Assembly (NCBI RefSeq): GCF_900187135.1
Contig: NZ_LT906443.1
Location: forward strand, 310,001-374,000
Direction of reading: 5' to 3'
Origin: Corynebacterium ulcerans
GTDB lineage: Bacteria > Actinomycetota > Actinomycetes > Mycobacteriales > Mycobacteriaceae
Length of the DNA: 64,000 bases
The notes under the pieces: model-generated
What the model saw: the letters and a program-made list of their open reading frames with translations, nothing else
What the model was told of the DNA's origin: nothing
Database searches by the model: none
Made by a program: the position numbers and the translations under genes
Shown: piece by piece, positions 20,321 to 29,307 of the stretch
Numbering within the stretch: the stretch's first letter is position 1
Layout: each line of letters starts with the position of its first letter

Positions 20321-21258
20321 TCGAACCTCAGTCCTTCCTTATTGTGTAGACCACGGGCCCAATCCGATGCTTGCATCCTTTTCTTTCCCTGAGGCTGGAT
20401 CATGTCTAGCTTCACGCATCCGTGATGGGTACCTACTAGAACTCGATTTTTCTCGATCACGATCTCCCCTGCCGCTGCTGAGCATTCCTCCGCGGGTATA
20501 TACGTGACGGGGCCAAGTTTAAAGCGTTGGCCGTCCAGCGTTGTCCATGCACCAGGGCCAGGAGTGACTGAGCGGATGAGTCGGTCGATATCTGCGCCGG
20601 TCGCATCCCACTTTATTTGTGCATCGTCAGTGAGAATCTTGTGAGCGTATGAGGGCTCGCCAACTTGTGGCCGTGGTTCTGCTTTCCCTGCTGCCAGGTC
20701 GTCCATCGTTTTTACCAACAAGTCCGCGCCGGCATAGGCCAGACGAGTGAGCAAATCATCTGAGGTGTCTGTGGGGTTGATGGGTTCTTTCAAAGTACCC
20801 AGAATGTCACCGGTGTCTAGCCCTTGGTCTATGCGGAATGTTGTAGCACCGGTGACGGCGTCTCCATTGCGAATGGCCGATTGCACTGGCGCTGCTCCAC
20901 GCCACGCGGGAAGCAAGGAAAAATGAAGGTTAACCCACCCGTGAGGTACTGCGTCGAGCAGATCTTGCGTGATCAAATTGCCATAGGCAACTACGGGGAC
21001 GCAGTCCGGGGATAGTTCTTCCAGCCGAGCGCGGAAAGCTTCCCCATCGGGGGTTCCAGGCTTGATGCTGGTTGGGGTGAGTATTTCTATCCCGTGTTGT
21101 TGTGCAAGCGCAGAAACAGGAGAGGGCTGTAGAGTTCTCCCTCGTCCTTTGGGCGCATCCGGGCGAGTGAGGACCGCGATCACCTCGTGATCACTGGCGA
21201 GTAATTTTTCCAGAGCAACGACTGCGGGTTCTGGAGTCCCCGCAAATATAAGACGCAT
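20317..21258 (-). CDS. fmt: Methionyl-tRNA formyltransferase
   Basis: Formylates initiator Met-tRNA. 313 residues: N-terminal formyltransferase domain with MRLIFAGTPEPAVVALEKL, VNLHFSLLPAWRGAAPVQ (the HxSLLP folate site) and DQGLDTGDIL (catalytic Asp), then a C-terminal barrel. It sits between def and rsmB; def-fmt-rsmB is a widely conserved initiation/rRNA-modification cluster. Confidence 0.97.
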   Translation of the reverse strand: MRLIFAGTPEPAVVALEKLLASDHEVIAVLTRPDAPKGRGRTLQPSPVSALAQQHGIEILTPTSIKPGTPDGEAFRARLEELSPDCVPVVAYGNLITQDLLDAVPHGWVNLHFSLLPAWRGAAPVQSAIRNGDAVTGATTFRIDQGLDTGDILGTLKEPINPTDTSDDLLTRLAYAGADLLVKTMDDLAAGKAEPRPQVGEPSYAHKILTDDAQIKWDATGADIDRLIRSVTPGPGAWTTLDGQRFKLGPVTYIPAEECSAAAGEIVIEKNRVLVGTHHGCVKLDMIQPQGKKRMQASDWARGLHNKEGLRFE

Positions 21259-21300
21259 TTTATCCTTCTTGAGTATGCTGATCCGACTGAATTGTCTCAG

Positions 21301-21810
21301 TTAAGCGTTGAACCATTCAGACTGCCTGATGGCTGCCATCGCCTCTTTACGGTGTTCTTTATCAAGTCTTTTAAGAAACAAAATCCCGTCGAGATGGTCC
21401 GTCTCATGCTGGATACAGCGTGACATCAAACCGGAGGCCACCATAGAAAAAGTTTTTCCGGACACGTCTTGACCTGTGACTTTCACTGTCTCAAAACGAA
21501 CTGTGTCTTCCTGAACATCAGGAATCGACAAACACCCTTCTGGCCCTAGTTGAGTGTTCTCCCCGATAGGCTCCCATACTGGGTTGATGATGTGGCCTCG
21601 CAGACCGTCCTCTATATGCGAGCAATCGTAAACAAATACTCTCTTGGTCACTCCCACTTGGTTGGCGGCAAGTCCTACACCACCTGCCGCGTCCATTGTT
21701 TCAAGCATATCGTTGACCAAGTTTTCCAAACCCTTGTCAAAGACGGTTACTTCATCTGCGCGTGTAGTAAGGACCGGATCGCCAAAAAATCTGATGTCAC
21801 GAATGGTCAA
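21301..21810 (-). CDS. def: Peptide deformylase (TTG start)
   Basis: Removes the N-formyl group from nascent proteins, acting after Fmt. Motifs: GGVGLAANQVG, EGCLSIPDV and the metal-binding QHETDHLDG. I place the start at TTG 21810 (then T-I-R-D-I-R-F-F-G-D-P-V-L), giving 169 residues, the length of the C. glutamicum enzyme as I recall it; AAAAGGA lies upstream. An ATG at 21846 in frame would add 12 residues not seen in the family. Confidence 0.95.
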   Translation of the reverse strand: MTIRDIRFFGDPVLTTRADEVTVFDKGLENLVNDMLETMDAAGGVGLAANQVGVTKRVFVYDCSHIEDGLRGHIINPVWEPIGENTQLGPEGCLSIPDVQEDTVRFETVKVTGQDVSGKTFSMVASGLMSRCIQHETDHLDGILFLKRLDKEHRKEAMAAIRQSEWFNA

Positions 21811-21937
21811 GAGAATACAGTTCCTTTTTAAGTTCAGTAGGTTCACATAAAATTTTTGCTAGCTGCGCCATGGTGCAATGAAGCTTGTCGACGCTCGCCA
21901 GCATCCTTTTACTTAAGGTAGCAGGGCTGCGTAAGCT

Positions 21938-23983
21938 TTATCCCACCTTAATGGGATCTACCTTAATGCGAAGCGGCAGTTCTTCCTTACGCGCCCCACG
22001 TTCAATTAGCCCAGCACGTAAGGCTTGACCTAATTGGTTACGCCCGGCCAGTGGGGTCCTAATCAAGATTCGCTGAGGCGGACCATACTCACGTTCATCA
22101 TATTCACCAGGGAGTTTACTTCCTGGAGGTAGATCGACTGGTCCTAAAATCTCAGCGTGGGGCGGCAAATGAGTAAACGAAAGAAAAGCATCCAACGCAG
22201 TGCGCGCTCCATCGATAGCCGCCATATGCGCCGCAGGTGGGAAGTGTACTTCTCGTCGCTCCAGCAGTTCTCGATGGGCAGCACCGACCATATCCCATCG
22301 GATAAGGGCTTGAACCTGCGGCAAACTAGCATCCGCCGCAATGATAACTTCTCCACCCACGTCATGCGGGGCAACCAACGTCGCCGCAGCCGCCCATTTA
22401 GCGAGCGTATCTTCTCCTGCCCGAAGGTCCTGTCGGCCGATCAAAGCCCAAGCATCCAAAAACACAGCAGCACCGTAACGCCCCGCCATAACATTTGGCT
22501 CAGCGCCGGGAGTGGACACGACCAAAGCGGGTTCGTTTGGTACCCAGTCGATAACCCTTTGCCCACCAGAGGTAATCACCTTTACTCCGGGAAAAGCCCT
22601 ACCTATTTCTTCAGCAGTTCGCTCAGCTCCCAGCACGACGGCACGAAGCTTGCTTGAACCACATTGTGGGCAGCGATAATGCGAATCCGGACGGCCACAC
22701 CAACGACATGTGGGTAAAGCCCCCATCCCATTCATCTCTGAGCCGGAGGGCAACTCCAAAGGACCATTACAGTGTCTGCACCTGGCAGGAGAACGGCATG
22801 TTCCACAAGAAAGCGTGGGAACGTATCCTTTGCGCGGTACTTGAATCAACACTGGTTCTTCGCGTTGAAGTCCTGCTCGTAATGCTTGAAACGCGGTAGA
22901 GGACATCCGTGCGGAAAACGCCAAAGGGTCGCGTTCTAATGCGCTATTCGAATCGGCAATAGCGCGAATCCTTGGCATCTGGGCGCGAATTCGGTCACGA
23001 GAAGCCACAAGATCATGCGCCCATCCGGATTCGACCAACAACTGGGTCTCTGCCGTGCGCGAATGCCCTGCTATCAGCAATGAACACTGCTGTTGGCTCA
23101 CCCGAGTAGTCAGAACCTCGCGAGCATGAACATACGGAGCTCTAGGATCAGAAAGGTTCTCATCCCCATCGTCTTTTATGATTGCCAAAGCAAGATTGGC
23201 CACTGGCGCAAAGGCCGCGCTGCGGGTCCCTATTACCAATCGACCTTGGCCGTGGAGAATGCTTAAAAACCTACGATAACGGGCCTGCGGTCCAAGTGCA
23301 GATGTAAGCACAGTGATGTGTTTCGCGGAAACGTGGTTACGTAGCGCCTGTTCCATCTTGTCTACGTCACGTTGATCAGGAACCACGATGAGCACTCCGC
23401 CGCCATCCTTGGCCACCTTAGCTGCTAATGCTGATATGGCGGCTGACCAATCGTCCCCTGGAGTAATTTGCCACGCCGCACGGGCAGTTTTGCCAGAAAT
23501 TATCGCATCCACAAAAGACTGACCGTGCACATATGTAGCCCATGCAGATAAATCTGGCTCTTCTACCTCGCCAAAGTCTTCCCACGGCTGAGCCGTATCA
23601 GATTCTTCAGCCTTTGCATGACGTGAGGGAAGAGCAGCACGGATAAGATCCGACGTGACCGCGGCGTAACGGACAGCTAGGGCGTCGACAAGCTTCCGCA
23701 TCTCTGGGGTGAAGACTTTTTCCGGAGAGATTACGCGTTCCAACCATTTAAGTTGGCCCTCGTGCTCTTGATCCGAAGTCCGCTCAAGCAGCAAAGCATC
23801 CACTAAGCGCCCTCCGAAGCGGACTCTCACTCGCACCCCCGGCTGAGCTATTGCGTCTTGTGTCGAGTCAATGAGGTATTCAAAAGGACGATCGAGGTGA
23901 GCAATACCCAAAAGAGGTAAGACCCGTGCCACTGGCAAATGCGGAGCAGGTTCACGGGTCTTAGGCATGTGGAAATCATACAT
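21938..23983 (-). CDS. priA: PriA-like primosomal protein N', helicase motifs lost
   Basis: Replication restart factor family. 681 residues from ATG 23983 (GGAG five bases upstream). The N-terminal DNA 3'-end-binding domain (RPFEYLI, GVRVRVRFGGRLVDALLL) and the zinc-binding part are present: cysteines in LSCGTCRSPARCRHCNGP and CRWCGRPDSHYRCPQCG. The helicase core is not functional by sequence: where GxTGSGKT should be, there is ITPGDDWSAAIS, and the DEEH box is replaced by IIKDDGDEN. This is the shape of the actinobacterial proteins annotated as probable PriA. It may load DnaB partners without unwinding. Confidence 0.92.
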   Translation of the reverse strand: MYDFHMPKTREPAPHLPVARVLPLLGIAHLDRPFEYLIDSTQDAIAQPGVRVRVRFGGRLVDALLLERTSDQEHEGQLKWLERVISPEKVFTPEMRKLVDALAVRYAAVTSDLIRAALPSRHAKAEESDTAQPWEDFGEVEEPDLSAWATYVHGQSFVDAIISGKTARAAWQITPGDDWSAAISALAAKVAKDGGGVLIVVPDQRDVDKMEQALRNHVSAKHITVLTSALGPQARYRRFLSILHGQGRLVIGTRSAAFAPVANLALAIIKDDGDENLSDPRAPYVHAREVLTTRVSQQQCSLLIAGHSRTAETQLLVESGWAHDLVASRDRIRAQMPRIRAIADSNSALERDPLAFSARMSSTAFQALRAGLQREEPVLIQVPRKGYVPTLSCGTCRSPARCRHCNGPLELPSGSEMNGMGALPTCRWCGRPDSHYRCPQCGSSKLRAVVLGAERTAEEIGRAFPGVKVITSGGQRVIDWVPNEPALVVSTPGAEPNVMAGRYGAAVFLDAWALIGRQDLRAGEDTLAKWAAAATLVAPHDVGGEVIIAADASLPQVQALIRWDMVGAAHRELLERREVHFPPAAHMAAIDGARTALDAFLSFTHLPPHAEILGPVDLPPGSKLPGEYDEREYGPPQRILIRTPLAGRNQLGQALRAGLIERGARKEELPLRIKVDPIKVG

Positions 23984-24049
23984 TCTGACTCCACGATTGT
24001 GATGGAGTGGGTAAACCACTCGAAGGTTCTCTACACAAACATGAGAGAA

Positions 24050-25279
24050 CTAGAAGCCCACAGCCGAGCGCAGAGCGTCCACTCGGTCGGTCTTTTCCCA
24101 AGGCAGATCTAGGTCATCCCGACCAAAGTGTCCATATGCTGCGGTATCAGCATAGATGGGGCGCAATAGGTCTAGATCGCGGATAATCGCGGCCGGCCTC
24201 AGGTCGAAAACCTCTAGCACTGCCTGCTGAATCTTTTCATCAGTAAGCTCCGCGTGCGCGGTACCGAAGGTCTCCACATAGAGCCCCACGGGTTTAGCGC
24301 GACCAATCGCATAAGCAACTTGGACTTCTGCTCGATCGGCAAGACCAGCCGCCACTATGTTTTTGGCTACCCACCGCATTGCATAGGCGCCAGATCGGTC
24401 AACTTTGCTCGGATCTTTTCCGGAGAAAGCTCCGCCACCATGCCGAGCCATTCCTCCATACGTGTCCACGATTATTTTGCGGCCAGTCAAACCAGCGTCA
24501 CCCATAGGGCCGCCAACAATGAAGGAGCCTGAGGGGTTAACCAACAGCGTGTACTCGTTATCAGCTAGGTTTCCAGCGATTCCGGCGTCACGGAGAACCC
24601 AATCAACAACGTTTTCACGAATCTGCTCGTGCAACCATTCTTGGGTGACCTGTGGATCGTGCTGCGTAGATACCACAACGGTGTCCAGGTGTACTGGTTT
24701 CCCGGCCTCATCGTAGGCAAAGGTGACCTGTGTTTTTCCGTCAGGACGCAGGTTTGGCACGATACCTTCTTTACGAACCTGCGTTAAACGACGGGACAAC
24801 CGGTGTGCCAGATCAATGGGCAGCGGCATCAAAGTGGCGGTTTCCTTGGTTGCATAACCGAACATCAGCCCCTGATCGCCAGCACCTGCTTGATCATCCT
24901 CATCCGTTTGAGAACCAGAACGCACTTCATGCGACTGATCTACGCCTGCACCAATTTCTTGGGACTGCTCACCGATGGAAACGCTTACTCCGCAGGTACG
25001 ACCGTCAAAGCCGACCTCGGAAGAATTGAATCCGATCTCGATCAGTTTGTCACGGACAAGCTTGGGAATCTCAACGTATCCCGATGTCCGAACCTCGCCA
25101 ACCACGTGGACCAGACCGGTTGTGGTTACGGTTTCTACCGCAACACGTGCGTGAGGGTCGACGGTGAGCAACGCATCCAAAATCGTGTCTGAAACAGCGT
25201 CACAGATTTTGTCTGGGTGGCCTTCGGTCACCGATTCGCTGGTAAACAGGCGAAGCTTCGCCTGAGAGTGTTGAGTCAC
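24050..25279 (-). CDS. metK: S-adenosylmethionine synthetase
   Basis: Makes S-adenosylmethionine from methionine and ATP. 409 residues with all signatures: [17 protein letters not shown] near 15-31, [12 protein letters not shown], and the P-loop-like [19 protein letters not shown]. It lies between coaBC and priA, and its 5' region contains a perfect McbR-type operator (25380-25395) that ties it to the methionine/cysteine regulon. Confidence 0.98.
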   Translation of the reverse strand: MTQHSQAKLRLFTSESVTEGHPDKICDAVSDTILDALLTVDPHARVAVETVTTTGLVHVVGEVRTSGYVEIPKLVRDKLIEIGFNSSEVGFDGRTCGVSVSIGEQSQEIGAGVDQSHEVRSGSQTDEDDQAGAGDQGLMFGYATKETATLMPLPIDLAHRLSRRLTQVRKEGIVPNLRPDGKTQVTFAYDEAGKPVHLDTVVVSTQHDPQVTQEWLHEQIRENVVDWVLRDAGIAGNLADNEYTLLVNPSGSFIVGGPMGDAGLTGRKIIVDTYGGMARHGGGAFSGKDPSKVDRSGAYAMRWVAKNIVAAGLADRAEVQVAYAIGRAKPVGLYVETFGTAHAELTDEKIQQAVLEVFDLRPAAIIRDLDLLRPIYADTAAYGHFGRDDLDLPWEKTDRVDALRSAVGF

Positions 25280-25379
25280 TAAGTTTTGTCCTTACCTAAG
25301 AGTGCTGAAGGCGTTACGCCATAACAACTGGTGTGCGCTCACAAGACGATTCCTAATCGCCTATATCCGACACATAATA

Positions 25380-25395
25380 TAGACCAAGCTGTCTA
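25380..25395. promoter_or_regulatory. McbR operator in the metK promoter
   Basis: TAGACCAAGCTGTCTA fits exactly the inverted repeat TAGAC-N6-GTCTA described for McbR, the TetR-type repressor of methionine and cysteine genes in C. glutamicum, which responds to S-adenosylhomocysteine. It lies 101-116 bases before the metK start, inside a minus-strand promoter-like region (TTGTTA overlapping the distal half, TATTAT/TATGTG just beyond). Confidence 0.8.
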
Positions 25396-25462
25396 ACAAG
25401 ACAAGCCCGAAGAATGAGACGAACCTTACTGGTGTTACCAGGCTGGTCTAGTCCGCCACACG

Positions 25463-26710
25463 TCATTGACCAAGATTTTTCACTGCTGCATCCAGGATGT
25501 TAGAAGCCACACGTAGTTTAGAGCCATCGGGAATTTCCTGACAGTCGCCAGAAGAATGCAGCAAGAAGCCTCGATTACGTGTCTCCCCAAAGACCAACCC
25601 CTCCCCGACCTCATTACACATCAAAAGGTCGCAGCCTTTACACAAGATTTTTTCTCGAGCAAAATCGAGTGCGCTATGTGAGGAATCCCCTGTTTCTGCA
25701 GCAAACCCCACGATAACCGCTGATTCCTTGATCTGACTATCGTGCCGTGCTTCTACTAGGGATTTAAGAATATCGGGATTCTCCACCAGTTCTATACGAG
25801 ATAGCGCAGCATCAGCAGAGCCCTTCTTTAATTTCAAAGGTGCCACAGACGCTGGTCGATAATCCGCAACAGCTGCAGACATCACCACAATATCCGCATC
25901 CGTAGCTTCAGCCATACACGCCTCATGCATATCCCGCGCAGAAGCAACGCGAATCACGCGCGCCCCCAACGGCACAGGTAATTCATCAGTACGCCCTGCA
26001 ACTACCACAACTTCCGCCCCTCGCTGTGCGGCAATTTCCGCGCATGCGAATCCCTGGCGACCTGAAGAGCTATTGGTAATATAGCGCACCGGATCAATCC
26101 GTTCTTGCGTTCCTCCGGCAGAGATCACCACTTTACGGTTTTCTAAGTCCCGAGGCAGGTCAGCGCCTTCATACACAGCTAATGCTAAATCGACGATCTG
26201 CTGGGGGTCGGGCAGCCGACCAGGGCCCGAGTCGGCCCCAGTAAGGCGACCATGCGCTGGGTCAAGAACTTTAATTCCTCGACGTCGGAGAGTACGAACA
26301 TTTTCTTGAGTCGCTGGATGCAGCCACATTTCCGTGTGCATAGCTGGCGCTACAACCACAGGGCATGTAGCAACCAACAGCGTAGCCGTGAGGAGATCGT
26401 CGGCACGGCCCGCAACCATTCGTGCGAGAAGATCCGCAGTGGCAGGAGCTATAACGATAAGATCTGCTTGCTTGCCGACGTTCACATGTTGTACTTCATC
26501 CACGCGATCATAAACGCTGGCGGTAACGGGGTTCCCCGACAATGCTTCCAGTGTCGCAGCGCCGATGAATTTTAATGCATTCGCGGTAGGTACTACTCGT
26601 ACTTCATCACCAAGCTCTTTAAAAGCTCGCACCACATGACAAGCCTTATACGCTGCGACTCCCCCAGCGATACCTACTACAACCTTCCGAGGTTTAGACA
26701 CGGAAAGCAC
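25463..26710 (-). CDS. coaBC: CoaBC: phosphopantothenoylcysteine decarboxylase / phosphopantothenate-cysteine ligase
   Basis: Two consecutive steps of CoA synthesis. CoaC part: VVVGIAGGVAAYKACHVV (FMN site), QHVNVGKQADLIVIAPATA, VVVAPAMHTEMW. CoaB part from about 200: VISAGGTQERIDPVRYITNSSSG, then VMSAAVADYRP and LKLKKG. The CoaC active site reads PAMH where E. coli Dfp has PAMN, and GADSGPGRL where Dfp has ACGD; the first is common in actinobacteria as far as I recall. Start is GTG at 26710 (AAAGG four bases upstream) or GTG at 26701. A longer start at 26779 would run through a hairpin and is unlikely. Confidence 0.93.
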   Translation of the reverse strand: MLSVSKPRKVVVGIAGGVAAYKACHVVRAFKELGDEVRVVPTANALKFIGAATLEALSGNPVTASVYDRVDEVQHVNVGKQADLIVIAPATADLLARMVAGRADDLLTATLLVATCPVVVAPAMHTEMWLHPATQENVRTLRRRGIKVLDPAHGRLTGADSGPGRLPDPQQIVDLALAVYEGADLPRDLENRKVVISAGGTQERIDPVRYITNSSSGRQGFACAEIAAQRGAEVVVVAGRTDELPVPLGARVIRVASARDMHEACMAEATDADIVVMSAAVADYRPASVAPLKLKKGSADAALSRIELVENPDILKSLVEARHDSQIKESAVIVGFAAETGDSSHSALDFAREKILCKGCDLLMCNEVGEGLVFGETRNRGFLLHSSGDCQEIPDGSKLRVASNILDAAVKNLGQ

Positions 26711-26730
26711 CCGACCTTTCTCATTGAAGA

Positions 26731-26767
26731 AGACCCCTTTACACCGAAACCGGAGGTAAAGGGGTCT
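26731..26767 (-). terminator. Hairpin between rpoZ and coaBC
   Basis: Perfect 11-base inverted repeat AGACCCCTTTA / TAAAGGGGTCT (26731-26741, 26757-26767), loop 15. On the minus strand TCTTCTTC follows, a weak U-tract. It lies just after the rpoZ stop and before the coaBC start, so a terminator or attenuator. Confidence 0.7.
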
Positions 26768-26806
26768 AAGTAAGAGCAAACCAGAGCGGTTACACCGCGG
26801 TGGTTA

Positions 26807-27094
26807 TTAGCCTTCCTCGTGATCGAGCAGTCCCTGCTCAATCTCGCGAAGTGCAATAGACAGCGGCTTTTCCTGAGCCTCAGGCGTGACCAGAGGACCA
26901 ACGAATTCGAAGACGCCTTCGTCCGCCTGCTGGTAGTAGCTATTGATCTGGCGAGCTCGCTTTGCCGCGAAAATCACCAATGCGTACTTCGACGATACTC
27001 GCTTCAGTAGATCGTCGATCGGCGGAGCGGTAATGCCGGTTGGCGCATCATAAACGCCATCGTTGTTCTCAGTAACGTTGGTCACGTTGCTCAC
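26807..27094 (-). CDS. rpoZ: RNA polymerase omega subunit
   Basis: Assembly subunit of RNA polymerase. 95 residues. The omega core is visible: [31 protein letters not shown], and the C-terminal [12 protein letters not shown]. Two in-frame GTGs lie close; 27094 is preferred, as AAAAGG then sits five bases upstream, while 27100 would overlap it. Located between gmk and coaBC, the standard gmk-rpoZ-coaBC-metK order. Confidence 0.95.
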   Translation of the reverse strand: MSNVTNVTENNDGVYDAPTGITAPPIDDLLKRVSSKYALVIFAAKRARQINSYYQQADEGVFEFVGPLVTPEAQEKPLSIALREIEQGLLDHEEG

Positions 27095-27136
27095 TGACAC
27101 CTTTTCTTAAAAAGCTTGGTAGTTGTGCTGTACTAG

Positions 27137-27169
27137 GCCGCATAAAACCTCAAGGTTTCATTCTGCGGC
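27137..27169 (-). other. Two-part hairpin in the gmk-rpoZ spacer
   Basis: Outer stem GCCGCA / TGCGGC (27137-27142, 27164-27169) encloses an inner stem AAACCT / AGGTTT (27145-27150, 27153-27158). No U-tract follows, so it is more likely an mRNA processing or stability element than a terminator. Confidence 0.5.
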
Positions 27170-27206
27170 GTTGCCACGGTTCCTGCTGCATACCCGAAAC
27201 GGGAGA

Positions 27207-27782
27207 TTAGCAACACCCGAGCAGGATATCCCGAATCTCAGCGACCGTCTCATTAACCTTATCGTTGGTTACAACGTGCTTAAACTCATCCTGGGATGCT
27301 AGCTCCTGACGTGCAGTCTCTAGCCGCCTCTTGATCACGTCTTCAGGCTCCGTTCCCCGCCCAGTAAGACGATCCACAAGGACTTCCCACGATGGCGGAG
27401 CTAGGAAAACGGTCTCTGCATCGGGCTTCAACGCCGCGACGTTACGAGCACCAACAAGATCGACTTCAACCAGCACAGGACGGCCGGCTGACAACGCGTC
27501 TTCCACAGGCCCCGCGGGAGTTCCAGACCTTTGCAATCCACCATGGATTTCTGCCCATTCGAGCATATCTCCACCGTCGATACGAGACTGAAACTCCTCG
27601 GGAGTCACGAAGAAGTAATCCACACCATCAACTTCACCGGGACGCGGTGCCCTTGTGGTCATCGAAACACTGAAGTAGAGGTTCGGTACTTCCTCGCGAA
27701 GGCGATGAACCACCGTGGACTTCCCCACAGCAGATGGTCCAGCTAAAACGACTAGCCGACCTTTTGGGTTATCGCCTGTCAT
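27207..27782 (-). CDS. gmk: Guanylate kinase
   Basis: Phosphorylates GMP to GDP. 191 residues: P-loop [11 protein letters not shown] near 15-25, GMP-binding [20 protein letters not shown], lid region [23 protein letters not shown] at 27782, just after the mihF stop, with GAGGA in the mihF end seven bases before; the two are translationally coupled. Confidence 0.97.
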   Translation of the reverse strand: MTGDNPKGRLVVLAGPSAVGKSTVVHRLREEVPNLYFSVSMTTRAPRPGEVDGVDYFFVTPEEFQSRIDGGDMLEWAEIHGGLQRSGTPAGPVEDALSAGRPVLVEVDLVGARNVAALKPDAETVFLAPPSWEVLVDRLTGRGTEPEDVIKRRLETARQELASQDEFKHVVTNDKVNETVAEIRDILLGCC

Positions 27783-27785
27783 TGA

Positions 27786-28109
27786 TTAATCCTCGGAGAA
27801 GCCAAAGCGCTCAAGCAGAGCGCGACGCTGACGATCGCCAAGACCACGCAGGCGGCGTGTCTGAGCAATCTCCAGCTCCTCCATGATTTCCTTGGCCTTA
27901 ACTTTGCCTACCTTAGGAAGAGACTCGAGGAGAGCGGAAACCTTGGTCTTGCCGATAATCTCGTCAGAAGATGCCTTATTCAGTACCTCTTTGAGCGTGA
28001 TGTCACCGCGCTTGAGCTGTTCTTTCAGCTCTGCACGTGCCTTGCGGGCCTCAGCAGCCTTAGCGAGGGCTTCCTTACGCTGCTCGTCGGTCAACTTGGG
28101 AAGGGCCAC
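27786..28109 (-). CDS. mihF: Actinobacterial integration host factor
   Basis: Small DNA-binding, nucleoid-associated protein of the actinobacterial IHF family (not related to HU/IHF of Proteobacteria). 107 residues: a basic Ala/Lys-rich N-terminal helix (RKEALAKAAEARKARAELKEQLKRG) and a helix-two-turn-helix/HhH part SLPKVGKVKAKEIMEELEI followed by RRLRGLGDRQRRALLERFG. GTG at 28109 has GGAGG six bases before. Neighbours pyrF upstream and gmk downstream are typical. Confidence 0.96.
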   Translation of the reverse strand: MALPKLTDEQRKEALAKAAEARKARAELKEQLKRGDITLKEVLNKASSDEIIGKTKVSALLESLPKVGKVKAKEIMEELEIAQTRRLRGLGDRQRRALLERFGFSED

Positions 28110-28461
28110 GGGGTTCCTCCGATTCGAAATTTATTATTGGGGATTTGTGACGCTATATGCGCCGGCAATCAACGATACACATTTCTTGAAGTCTCCACTG
28201 CACAAACACTCTCAAAAAATTTTGCTCAGCTTCTTTGAAAGCGCCACACTGAAAAATTCAATCCCAGTGCCGCATCCAATGAGCTTTAGTCATCCACCAC
28301 ACTGCGATGGAACATACTAAAACCCGCGACACCGCGTTGATTTCCGGTTTAGTCTAGCATCCGATTGCAAAAGTCTAGGTAATCAACCTAAAAAGGTGAA
28401 AAACCGCAGGTCACCAAATGGCAACCTGCAGTCTCTCAAACTCCCACTAGCTGGGAAAACA
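28110..28461. other. pyrF-mihF intergenic region (352 bases)
   Basis: Contains the pyrF terminator at its right end and the mihF 5' region at its left end. A CATATAGC element 30 or so bases upstream of the mihF ribosome binding site may be a -10, without a good -35. No gene seen. Confidence 0.6.
28400..28431 (-). terminator. Terminator after pyrF
   Basis: Minus strand: GCAGGTTGCC / GGTGACCTGC forms ten pairs (two G-T) around an ATTT loop, followed by GGTTTTTC. It closes the pyrR-pyrB-pyrC-carA-carB-pyrF operon. Confidence 0.85.
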
Positions 28462-29301
28462 TTAATCTCTAAAATCTAATACGGCGAGAGCTGTTGCTTC
28501 TTTAAGAGCTTCCACCGACGGGCCCTGTGCAAGGATCGCACGAGAGATATTTGGGAAAGCAAGGTCCTTTATGCCCTCAGTAATCCGCGATATATCCTCC
28601 GCTGTCGCCCCCTGTGCTCCCACGCCGGGGAGCAGGACAGGACCAGCGAGTTGAGACAGCTGTGGAGGCTTAGCAAGGGTTGCTCCCACCACTACTCCGA
28701 TATTTCCGGCGCTACCAGTCTCAGCATGCCTAGAATTAGTCTGAGCTACTGAATCCACGATCTGCTGAGATATCGTTCGCCCTTGGTCATCCTGCTGGTC
28801 TTGCAACGCACGCGCTTCGGGGTTAGATGTCGCAGCTAAAACAAAGACCCCTCGGTTTTTCTGCTCTGCAATGTCCACTACTGGTTTCAGCGAACCGTAT
28901 CCCAGATAGGGAGACACCGTCACCGCATCGCAACACAGCGGTGACGCATCGTTTAGCCATGCGCTGGCATAACCCGCCATTGTGGATCCAATGTCTCCAC
29001 GCTTGGCGTCGGCAAGCACTAAGGTGCCAGCGTCGCGCAAATGCGCGATTGCATCTTCCAAAATGGCAAATCCCGAGGAACCATAGGATTCATAGAAGGC
29101 AACCTGCGGTTTTACCAGCGCAGTATTTCCTGCAAAAGCCTCCACGCAGATCTCCGTAAACGTCGCTAAGCCCCGGACATCCGAAGACAGTCCCCACTGC
29201 TCCATCAAAGCTGCATGTGGGTCAATGCCTACGCATAGCCTGCCGTGAGCGATTCCAGCACGCCGAAGCCGCTCACCGAAAGTTATCTGTGGTTGTTCCA
29301 C
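28462..29301 (-). CDS. pyrF: Orotidine 5'-phosphate decarboxylase
   Basis: Last step of UMP synthesis. 279 residues, the longer actinobacterial/group-2 type. Catalytic DxKR motif in LADAKRGDIGSTM, substrate sites CVGIDPH near the N-terminus and LLPGVGAQGAT toward the end. GTG at 29301, four to six bases after the carB stop, so coupled to carB. Confidence 0.96.
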   Translation of the reverse strand: MEQPQITFGERLRRAGIAHGRLCVGIDPHAALMEQWGLSSDVRGLATFTEICVEAFAGNTALVKPQVAFYESYGSSGFAILEDAIAHLRDAGTLVLADAKRGDIGSTMAGYASAWLNDASPLCCDAVTVSPYLGYGSLKPVVDIAEQKNRGVFVLAATSNPEARALQDQQDDQGRTISQQIVDSVAQTNSRHAETGSAGNIGVVVGATLAKPPQLSQLAGPVLLPGVGAQGATAEDISRITEGIKDLAFPNISRAILAQGPSVEALKEATALAVLDFRD

Positions 29302-29307
29302 TGTGTC

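Noticed and set aside
25280..25462. SAM riboswitch upstream of metK
   Set aside because: No SAM-I/II/IV core or terminator pair; the McbR operator explains control.
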